DNA of 64,000 bases from an uncultured Collinsella sp. (GTDB taxonomy: Bacteria; Actinomycetota; Coriobacteriia; Coriobacteriales; Coriobacteriaceae). Location of the stretch: positions 1 through 64,000 of the forward strand of contig CATVYG010000004.1 of the NCBI GenBank assembly GCA_958348225.1, given 5' to 3'. Of the stretch, positions 33,194-40,147 are shown in pieces. The notes under the pieces are model-generated. The model was not told the origin of the DNA. It was given only the letters and a program-made list of their open reading frames with translations, and did not search any database. The stretch's first letter is position 1; every line of letters starts with the position of its first letter. The position numbers and the translations under genes were made by a program.

Positions 33194-34570
33194 CTACTCC
33201 TCCACGGCCTGCGTGCTGGCGGCACGGGCCAAATCATCGATTGCCAGGGGATCGGCGCTCAGGGCGCGATGACGGCCATCGAGCGCGGGATCGCCCGTCT
33301 GCTCCACGGCCAGCGACTCGCCGGTACGCATATACCACGCGGCGCGACGACCCCAGACCAGCGCTTCGAGCAGGCTGTTTGATGCGAGGCGATTCTTGCC
33401 GTGAACGCCGTTGCAAGCCGTCTCGCCCGCGGCGTAGAGCTCGGGCATCGAGGTACGGCCGTCCTTGTCGACCCACACGCCGCCCATAAAGTAGTGCTGC
33501 GTGGGCGTAACGGGAATGGGCTCGTCCAAGATGTCGCGGCCGTCCTCCAGGCAGCGCGCGCGGATGTTGGTAAAGTGCCCGGTCACCACGTCGCGCTCGA
33601 CGGGGGCAAAGCTCAGCCACTCGTGCTCGGTACCGTCCTGCTTCATCTGCTCGCGAATAGCGGCGGCGACCACATCGCGCGGCTGAAGCTCGTCGGTAAA
33701 GCGCTCGCCGGCGGCGTTGAGCAAAATCGCGCCCTCGCCGCGGCAGCTCTCGCTGATCAGGAAGGTGCGGCCCGGTTGCGGCGAAAACAGACCCGTGGGG
33801 TGAATCTGCACGTAGTCCAGGTGCTCCATCTTAATGCCATGCTCCTGAGCAATGTAGCAGGCATCGCCCGTGAGCTGCGGGTAGTTGGTCGAATGGTCGT
33901 ATACGCCGCCGATACCGCCCGTCGCCCACAGCGTGTGGCTGGCATGGATCTTAAACGGCTTGCCGGCATGCTCACCCTCGGCGGTATTTGTCAGCTCGTC
34001 GGCGGGACGAACCGAGTTGTCCTCGTCCACGGGAACGGCGACGACGCCGGTGCACACCGTGGCCCCATCGCGCTCGCCCGTCAGGATGTCGGTCATGGCC
34101 ACGTGCTCAAGAATCTGCACGTTATCCAGCTTGCGAACGGCCTGGAGCAGCTTGGTCGTTATCTCCTTACCCGTAATATCGGCATGGAAGGCAATGCGCG
34201 GGCGGCTGTGCGCGCCCTCGCGGGTAAAGTCGAGGCTGCCGTCGGCCTTGCGCTCAAAATCCACGCCCATCGCCAGCAGGTCGTTAATGACCGAGCGGCT
34301 CGAGCGGATCATGATGTCGACGCTCTCGCGGCGGTTCTCGTAATGACCGGCGTGCATGGTGTCCTCAAAGAAGGCATCGTAGTCTGAGCCTTCGGGCAGC
34401 ACGCAGATACCGCCCTGCGCGAGCATCGAATCGCACTCGTCGACAGCGCCCTTGGAAAGCATGATCACGCGCGTGCTCGTCGGCAGGTTAAGAGCCGCGT
34501 ACAGGCCCGCCACGCCGCAGCCGGCAATGACGACGTCGCACTCCATATCGGGGTATTGCTTGGTTTCCAC
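33194..34570 (-). CDS. nadB: L-aspartate oxidase NadB
   Basis: About 458 residues, flavoprotein making iminoaspartate for quinolinate synthesis. FAD-binding CDVVIAGCGVAGLYAALNLP, the HPTGLFSPQ segment, GEGAILLN, and GETACNGVHGKNRLASNSLL are all present. I prefer GTG 34570 because GGGAGAGGA lies in front; ATG 34597 sits inside a hairpin. 55 bp after nadA. Confidence 0.93.
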   Translation of the reverse strand: METKQYPDMECDVVIAGCGVAGLYAALNLPTSTRVIMLSKGAVDECDSMLAQGGICVLPEGSDYDAFFEDTMHAGHYENRRESVDIMIRSSRSVINDLLAMGVDFERKADGSLDFTREGAHSRPRIAFHADITGKEITTKLLQAVRKLDNVQILEHVAMTDILTGERDGATVCTGVVAVPVDEDNSVRPADELTNTAEGEHAGKPFKIHASHTLWATGGIGGVYDHSTNYPQLTGDACYIAQEHGIKMEHLDYVQIHPTGLFSPQPGRTFLISESCRGEGAILLNAAGERFTDELQPRDVVAAAIREQMKQDGTEHEWLSFAPVERDVVTGHFTNIRARCLEDGRDILDEPIPVTPTQHYFMGGVWVDKDGRTSMPELYAAGETACNGVHGKNRLASNSLLEALVWGRRAAWYMRTGESLAVEQTGDPALDGRHRALSADPLAIDDLARAASTQAVEE

Positions 34571-34587
34571 AGGAATCCTCTCCCTTG

Positions 34588-34622
34588 AATGTGACATAAG
34601 GGACCGTCCCTCCTGCCACATT
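34588..34622. repeat. Hairpin inside the nad operon
   Basis: AATGTG...CACATT with inner GGGAC-C-GTCCC, starting three bases after the nadA stop codon on the - strand. It resembles the GGGAC-bearing intergenic hairpins elsewhere in the window and may set relative nadA and nadB levels. Confidence 0.65.
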
Positions 34623-34625
34623 GTT

Positions 34626-35651
34626 CTAGCGCGCTGCGTACTCGAGCATGCGGTCGAGCGTGAGCTTGGCCTGATCGGCGGCCTCGTCCGAGACGCCGAT
34701 CTGCACCTCGCCCTCGCCCGTCTCCAGGCAGCGCACGAGCTTTTCGAGCGTGATGAGGTCCATGTTGACGCAGGTGGGCTGCACCGCGGGGAAATAGAAC
34801 TTCTTGCCGGTGCCCTGGCAGCGGCGCTCGAGCTCGTAGAGCACGCCGCGGACCGTCACGATAATGAACTCGCTCGCGTCGGACTCCTCGGCATACTTAA
34901 TGATGCCGGCGGTGGAGCCGATGTAGTCGGCCTCGGCCAGAACGTCGGCCTTGCACTCGGGGTGCGCCAGCACGAGCGCGTCGGGGTGGGCCTCCGTCGC
35001 GTCGACGATCTGCTCGACGGTGATGATGTGATGGCGCGGGCAGTAGCCGTTGTTGAGGATGACGTGCTTTTGCGGCACCTGCTCGGCTACGAAGCGGCCC
35101 AGGTTCTGGTCGGGAATGAACAGGACGTGCTGCTGCGGCAGCTCGGACACGATCTTGACGGCGTTGGAACTGGTGACACACACGTCACTCCAGCTCTTGA
35201 TCTCAACCGTGGAGTTGACGTAGCACACCACGGCAAGGTCGTCGCCGTACTCGGCGCGGGCGGCGTCGACCGTCTCGCGCTTGACCATATGAGCCATGGG
35301 ACAATCCGCGCCCGGCTCGGGCAGCAGCACGGTCTTGGTGGGGTTGAGCAGCTTGGCGCTCTCGCCCATAAACTCCACGCCGCACAGCACGATGGTCCGC
35401 TGTGGCAGGCTCTTGGCGAGCTTGGCCAGGTAGAAGCTATCGCCGACGTAATCAGCCACGGCCTGCACCTCGGGCGCCACGTAATAGTGCGCTAGGATCA
35501 CCGCGTCACGTTGGGTTTTTAGTTGCTGAATGGCCTCGACGAGCTCTGCGGGCACCAGTGCCGCGCGCTCCGTTGCCGTCGTTGCCGATGCTAGGCCGGC
35601 CGCGATATCGCGTGCGAGCTCCGACGCATCCATGTTCGCGCTCTGTGCCAT
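34626..35651 (-). CDS. nadA: Quinolinate synthase NadA
   Basis: About 341 residues. Condenses iminoaspartate with dihydroxyacetone phosphate using a [4Fe-4S] cluster. Motifs: ILAHYYVAPEVQAVADYVGD, MAHMVK, LAHPECKADV, CVNMDLITLEKL; cluster Cys are expected in LCGVEFM, HPEC and/or PTCVNMD regions. ATG 35651 has GAGAGGGG upstream. First gene of the nad operon, with a long palindrome 42 bp upstream. Confidence 0.97.
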   Translation of the reverse strand: MAQSANMDASELARDIAAGLASATTATERAALVPAELVEAIQQLKTQRDAVILAHYYVAPEVQAVADYVGDSFYLAKLAKSLPQRTIVLCGVEFMGESAKLLNPTKTVLLPEPGADCPMAHMVKRETVDAARAEYGDDLAVVCYVNSTVEIKSWSDVCVTSSNAVKIVSELPQQHVLFIPDQNLGRFVAEQVPQKHVILNNGYCPRHHIITVEQIVDATEAHPDALVLAHPECKADVLAEADYIGSTAGIIKYAEESDASEFIIVTVRGVLYELERRCQGTGKKFYFPAVQPTCVNMDLITLEKLVRCLETGEGEVQIGVSDEAADQAKLTLDRMLEYAAR

Positions 35652-35692
35652 CAAGGCCCCTCTCTTTTGGCGAATCTTGGGGTTTTAGTATG

Positions 35693-35736
35693 ACACCTAG
35701 GTTTACAGCTGACAAGACAGCTGTAAACCTAGGTGT
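35693..35736. promoter_or_regulatory. 19-bp-arm palindrome, probable NiaR operator
   Basis: Perfect arms 35693-35711 (ACACCTAGGTTTACAGCTG) and 35718-35736 with spacer ACAAGA, 42 bp upstream of the nadA start. The spacing, symmetry and an operon that encodes NiaR make this the likely NAD-repressor site. It is also in range of the divergent response-regulator gene. Confidence 0.8.
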
Positions 35737-35944
35737 AAAGTTGAAATAAAGATTCAATCATGTGGCAGGTCCATTTTCGAACTGGCAAGCCGAGGATAGC
35801 CGAGCTCTCGATAGCGCAGGAGGCATCTTTCGCCACCGCAATACCGCTCGGCGCGAGTTGCGCGACGTGGGGCGCAAATGGGACACGCCTCCGCGAGCGG
35901 TCCGCACCCAATGTGGCAAAATCGAACTACTAAGGGGGCTCAGA

Positions 35945-36667
35945 ATGCTCAAGATTATTGCCTGCGACGACGACGTCGCTTTTCTAGATAGACTGCACCG
36001 GATGATCGACCGTTGGTCGAGCGAGACGGGCACGGCGGTCGATGTTGCGCTCGTCACGCGCGGCGAGGACCTGCTGGCCCGCCATGCCGCATCGCGCGCC
36101 GACATCATCTTGCTCGATATGATCATGCCGCTCGTCAACGGCATGGACACCGCGCGCGAATTGCGCCAGGCCGATACCGCCGTGCGTCTGGTGTTTCTCA
36201 CCTCATCGCCCGAGTTTGCACTGGAGTCCTACGAGGTCCGCGCCTTCGACTATCTGCTCAAGCCTGTGACTTACGAACGCCTGGCGCAGCTACTCGACGA
36301 GCTTTCGAGCGTGCGCCCGGCGGCAACCGACGAACTCGTAATCAAAACGTCCTTTGGCTACCACGCCCTGCGCCTGTCCGACATCGAATATGCCGAGGCG
36401 CGCAACAAGCACGTGGTCTTCCACCTGCGCGACGGACGCGATATCGAGGCACTCGAATCGTTCCGCAGCGTCGAGGACCGTTTGGCGCAAAATGCCACCT
36501 TCTTTAAATGCCACCGCAGCTACCAGGTCAACCTGCGCAATATCGATCACTTTGACCGCACGGACATCGTCATGCGCTCGGGTGCGTGCATCCCGCTTTC
36601 GCGCAGCTGCAAGCAGGGATTCCAAGACGCCTACTTTGCGGTTCGCTTTGAGGGTGGGAGACACTGA
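35945..36667 (+). CDS. LytTR-family response regulator
   Basis: A 240-residue regulator from ATG 35945 (MLKIIACDDD) behind AAGGGGG; the frame opens at 35762. Receiver domain with acidic pocket CDDD and phospho-Asp in ILLDMIMP, Thr/Ser in FLTSS and Lys in LLKPV; then a LytTR DNA-binding domain (YAEARNKHVVFHLRDG, FFKCHRSYQVNLRNI). Its stop overlaps the kinase start. No peptide gene is seen beside it. Confidence 0.93.
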   Translation: MLKIIACDDDVAFLDRLHRMIDRWSSETGTAVDVALVTRGEDLLARHAASRADIILLDMIMPLVNGMDTARELRQADTAVRLVFLTSSPEFALESYEVRAFDYLLKPVTYERLAQLLDELSSVRPAATDELVIKTSFGYHALRLSDIEYAEARNKHVVFHLRDGRDIEALESFRSVEDRLAQNATFFKCHRSYQVNLRNIDHFDRTDIVMRSGACIPLSRSCKQGFQDAYFAVRFEGGRH

Positions 36668-37944
36668 TGGCCTCCTCGGTCGAAATGGTCCTTTGGGCAA
36701 TCCACCACGCCACGACGCTGCTCTTTGGCGTCTTTGCCTCGGCGGCGCTGTGCGGTATCGAGATCAACCGGCGTCATGCGCTTGAACTGGTGCTGGTCGG
36801 TGCCGTAACTGGATGCGCATTTGGCCTCGCCAATGCCGTCGGCGGCGAGCTTTTCGCCCGCCAGGTATATCCGCTCGTCGTGCATCTGCCGCTCGTCATC
36901 TATTTGTGCGCGCGCTACCGCCTGAGCCCGCTGCTTGCCGTGCTCGGCATTACCAGCGCCTATCTGAGCTGCCAGTTCAGCAATTGGATGGGCATCGCCG
37001 CCTTTGCCGCAACCGATTCGCAGATCGCGTACTATCTGGCGCGTATTGCGACCACACTCGCCGTCTTTGCCGTCCTATTGCATTGGGCCGGCGACATCGG
37101 TCCGCGCTTGGCGATTAAAAGCACCACCGAGCTGGGCATCCTTTTAATCCTGCCGCTCGTCTATTACGTCTTTGACTATGCCACCAACGTCTACACCACG
37201 CTGTTCCACTCGGGCTCGGTGGTAACGGTTGAGTTTTTGGCATTTGCGCTCTGTGCCTTCTATCTTATGTTTCTTGCCGTTTACCTGCGCGAATACGAAG
37301 AAAAGGAAACCGCCGAGCGAGAGCGCTGGATGCTCGAAACCCGCGACAGCGCCGCCATTAAAGAGCTCGAGGCCTGGCGTCAATCTGGGCGCGAGCTGTC
37401 GATTCTTCGCCACGATATGCGCCACTTCCTACGCGGCCTGGCCGCTTTAATTGAGGAGGGCCACACCGACGAGGCGCTCAAACGCATCGACGAACTCTGC
37501 GAAGCCGGCGACCGCACCGCCGTACGCCGCTTCTGTGCCAACGAGACCGTAAACATCGCGCTTTCGTCATTTAACTCGGATATCAATAGAAACGGCATTA
37601 CCGCCAACCTGCGCGCCGCCGTACCCGAAACCATCCACGTAGGTGACGCCGACCTGTTTAGCGTGCTCTCAAATGCCTTGGAAAACGCTATCACCGCCGC
37701 AAGCGCCGCACCCCAAGGAAAGCGATTCGTCGACTTTGACCTGCGATTAGAGGACGGCCAGCTGCTGCTGTTAGTTTCCAACACGTTTGACCGCGCGCCG
37801 CGCATGGTCGACGGCATGCCCGTGACCCGGCATGCGGGCCACGGCTTTGGCACCAAGAGCATCAAACTTGCCGTGGAGCGCATGAACGGCAACTGTCAGT
37901 TCCGCATTAACGGCGATCGGTTTGAGCTGCGCGCTGTGATGTAG
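36667..37944 (+). CDS. Membrane sensor histidine kinase, GHKL/AgrC-type
   Basis: A 425-residue kinase. About six hydrophobic helices in the first 200 residues form the sensor. A dimerisation/phosphoacceptor box RHDMRHFLRGL (about 245) and a GHKL ATPase with N box LSNALENAITA and G box GHGFGTKSIKL follow. The layout is that of AgrC/ComD-class sensors that pair with LytTR regulators. Translationally coupled to the regulator (ATG in TGATG). Confidence 0.92.
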   Translation: MASSVEMVLWAIHHATTLLFGVFASAALCGIEINRRHALELVLVGAVTGCAFGLANAVGGELFARQVYPLVVHLPLVIYLCARYRLSPLLAVLGITSAYLSCQFSNWMGIAAFAATDSQIAYYLARIATTLAVFAVLLHWAGDIGPRLAIKSTTELGILLILPLVYYVFDYATNVYTTLFHSGSVVTVEFLAFALCAFYLMFLAVYLREYEEKETAERERWMLETRDSAAIKELEAWRQSGRELSILRHDMRHFLRGLAALIEEGHTDEALKRIDELCEAGDRTAVRRFCANETVNIALSSFNSDINRNGITANLRAAVPETIHVGDADLFSVLSNALENAITAASAAPQGKRFVDFDLRLEDGQLLLLVSNTFDRAPRMVDGMPVTRHAGHGFGTKSIKLAVERMNGNCQFRINGDRFELRAVM

Positions 37945-38008
37945 AAGTGCGGCGCCGATCTCGAGGCGTGCCTTGCCCGCCAGACAATCGCTCGCCGGCG
38001 CCAATCCG

Positions 38009-38584
38009 CTACAGCGGAGCGGCTGCCGGGGTCAGTTGCTTGATGTATGCCCACATGCGCTGCTTGGCGGCTTTGTCAGTGAGCGCCGCCTCAAAACCGT
38101 CGAGCGCGAGCACGCGGCGACCCTGCACATGGGCGACCAAGCCGGGCTTGAGCATGGCGGTGTCGAAGTCATCGATCGCCACGAGCATATCGGCGTAGGT
38201 CTCGCGCATGGCGTCAGCCGCGTTGTTGTCGAGCAGTAGCACCGCCTCGGGGTCCAAAGCCTCAAGCGCCTCACGGAACAGCTCGCACGGCAGAGTCTCG
38301 CCCACCGCGACCGCTCCGTCACCCACGCCGGCGACGCTTGCCAGCACGCAAAAATCCTCGGGCGCGTAGCCGATGGCCCCAAGCGCCTTGCGCAACGCCG
38401 CGCCATCCGGGCCGGCGGCAAGCTCGCCACCCGAACGCTCGGCCTCGTCCAAATCGCCTTTGACCAGCACGATCGGCGAGCACGCGTTGCCCGCGATACG
38501 CACGCCACGGACCGCAAGCGATGTGAGCTCCTGCTCGGCCGCCTGGGCGATGGCTTCTTTTTTCTGGCTTTGTGACGTGGACAT
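38009..38584 (-). CDS. Conserved protein, possibly UDG-like fold
   Basis: A 191-residue soluble protein from ATG 38584 (MSTSQSQKKE) with GGAGAG upstream. The arrangement AALRKALGAIGYAPEDFCVL followed by ALDPEAVLLLDNNAADAM faintly resembles uracil-DNA glycosylase-like proteins, but Cys clusters and catalytic motifs are absent, so enzyme function is not claimed. Monocistronic, between the kinase and thioredoxin genes. Confidence 0.6.
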   Translation of the reverse strand: MSTSQSQKKEAIAQAAEQELTSLAVRGVRIAGNACSPIVLVKGDLDEAERSGGELAAGPDGAALRKALGAIGYAPEDFCVLASVAGVGDGAVAVGETLPCELFREALEALDPEAVLLLDNNAADAMRETYADMLVAIDDFDTAMLKPGLVAHVQGRRVLALDGFEAALTDKAAKQRMWAYIKQLTPAAAPL

Positions 38585-38720
38585 GCGCTCTCCAATCGTT
38601 TGCGTGCCCACCATTATATAAAAGAGCTGCCCGCGAGTGGTTGCTTTGCGGGCGGCTGGGTATAAGCACGGTCGTACTGAGTTTTACGCGGCCGAGCCGC
38701 GTCGCATTATGGAGGTCACC

Positions 38721-39041
38721 ATGGCTGACATTAATCAGATTACCCCCGAGAACTTCGATTCCATCGTTAACGACAGCCTGCCCGTGCTGGTCGATTTTTG
38801 GGCACCGTGGTGCGGGCCCTGTCGATCCCTCTCGCCCATCGTTGACGAGGTTGCCGATGAGCTGGCGGGCAAGCTTGCCGTTGCCAAATGCAACGTCGAC
38901 GACAACCAGGACCTGGCCATGAAGTATGGCGTCATGAGCATCCCCACGCTGATTGTGTTTAAGAACGGCGAGGAGATTGACCGCTCAGTTGGCGCTCTAC
39001 CCAAGGCGAGGCTGCAGGCGCTGCTGGAGAAGCATCTGTAA
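38721..39041 (+). CDS. trxA: Thioredoxin
   Basis: A 106-residue protein from ATG 38721 (MADINQITPE), with GGAGG upstream; the frame opens at 38637. The redox centre is FWAPWCGPCR, and the cis-Pro region is SIPTLIVFKNG. It reduces disulfides using thioredoxin reductase, which is not in the window. Confidence 0.96.
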   Translation: MADINQITPENFDSIVNDSLPVLVDFWAPWCGPCRSLSPIVDEVADELAGKLAVAKCNVDDNQDLAMKYGVMSIPTLIVFKNGEEIDRSVGALPKARLQALLEKHL

Positions 39042-39153
39042 TACGCTTGTTACTTACTCGCCGTCTATGAGCGGTTTTGCACCGCTCGCCGGACTTCTGG
39101 ATGCACCGAGTGCAACCACGGATAGTATGGTAGTCACAAACAGCCCCCAGTGA

Positions 39154-39188
39154 ACGGGTGCGGGTCGCACAGACTCGTACCCGTTTTC
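39154..39188 (+). terminator. Terminator between trxA and the nickel block
   Basis: ACGGGTGCG and CGTACCCGT pair with one G-T, followed by TTTTC, about 110 bp after trxA. Confidence 0.75.
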
Positions 39189-39262
39189 TTATGCAGCTGC
39201 GCGCAGAGCGGGCGTAGTAAAATCTGAACCACTGAACTGCCCCATACAAAAGGAGATTTTCC

Positions 39263-39511
39263 ATGCATGATGTTGGAATGAACATGAGCCAGCTTGCCAT
39301 GAGCGTCAAGCAGGTCGACGACACCATCGAGCTCGCTCACGAATGGAGCCATCAGTTGCTGCATGCGACCGAGAATTTTGACATGGAGCGCATCGGCGCC
39401 AAGCTCGAGGCAGCCATGGCCGCGCTGCACGAGGCGCATGACGCGCTCGAGGGCTACGAAGAGGCCATCGAGGCCGACCACAACTCCGTCGGATCCGTGA
39501 AGCTGGTGTAG
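39263..39511 (+). CDS. Small helical protein upstream of nikR, unknown function
   Basis: An 82-residue protein with AAAAGGAGA upstream of its ATG. It is predicted helical and rich in His, Glu and Ala (HEWSHQLLHATENFDMERIG, ALHEAHDALEGYEEAI, EADH). It ends one base before the nikR GTG, so the two are almost certainly co-translated. The His/Glu content suits metal binding, but I recognise no family. Confidence 0.7.
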   Translation: MHDVGMNMSQLAMSVKQVDDTIELAHEWSHQLLHATENFDMERIGAKLEAAMAALHEAHDALEGYEEAIEADHNSVGSVKLV

Positions 39512-39512
39512 G

Positions 39513-40031
39513 GTGTCCGAACACGAACACGAGCACGGCTGCGGGCACGAGCACGAGCATCCGCACGGGGCGGACGGTGACGCGGGCTGCCACTGTAGTG
39601 GCTCCGGCTCCGAGCTGGTCCGTTTTTCGGTTACCGCACCCGACGACCTGCTGCGCCGTTTTGACGAACAGATCGCGCGCCGCGGCGACGTGGCCAACCG
39701 CTCCGAGGCCGTGCGCGACCTGATTCGCGCCTCGATCGCCAAGGAGCAGATGCGCACGCCCGATGAGCATGTTATCGGGTCGCTCACCATGATCTACGAC
39801 CATCACACCGGCGATCTGACACGCCGCCTGGACGAGGTGCAGCACGACTACACCAACGAGATCGTATCGACCATGCACGTGCATCTGGATCACCACAACT
39901 GCTTGGAGATTCTGGCGCTCAAGGGTCGCGGCGAGCGCGTCTACGAACTAGCCGACCGCCTGCTGGGCCTGCGCGGCGTTAAGCACGGCGAGCTCACGTG
40001 CGCCGCCACCAAGCAGAGCCTGGGGCTGTAG
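39513..40031 (+). CDS. nikR: Nickel-responsive regulator NikR with His-rich N-terminal extension
   Basis: A 172-residue protein starting with GTG 39513. The first ~30 residues (HEHEHGCGHEHEHPHGADG and CHC) are a His/Cys-rich extension not found in standard ~135-residue NikR. Then come the ribbon-helix-helix (VRFSVTAPDDLLRRFDEQIA, NRSEAVRDLIRASI) and the ACT-like nickel domain with ligands in YDHHTGD and MHVHLDHHNCLEILALKG. It should sense nickel and control uptake or hydrogenase genes; hypFCDE follow directly. Confidence 0.93.
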   Translation: MSEHEHEHGCGHEHEHPHGADGDAGCHCSGSGSELVRFSVTAPDDLLRRFDEQIARRGDVANRSEAVRDLIRASIAKEQMRTPDEHVIGSLTMIYDHHTGDLTRRLDEVQHDYTNEIVSTMHVHLDHHNCLEILALKGRGERVYELADRLLGLRGVKHGELTCAATKQSLGL

Positions 40032-40054
40032 CGGAATTTCCCGCAGCGCACCTG

Positions 40055-40124
40055 CCAAAAAGGGACAGGTTTGTTTTGGCAGGTTTAGCGTTTTACCTAC
40101 CAAAATAAACCTGTCCCTTTTTGG
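40055..40124. repeat. GGGACAGGTTT hairpin between nikR and hypF
   Basis: 25-bp arms (40055-40079/40100-40124) beginning CCAAAAAGGGACAGGTTT, with one G-T wobble. Related half or whole copies lie at 49408-49441, 50618-50652 and 53221-53260. Position 24 bp after the nikR stop suggests a transcript boundary. Confidence 0.8.
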
Positions 40125-40147
40125 TCGGTTTTGATGAGGGGTGTCGC

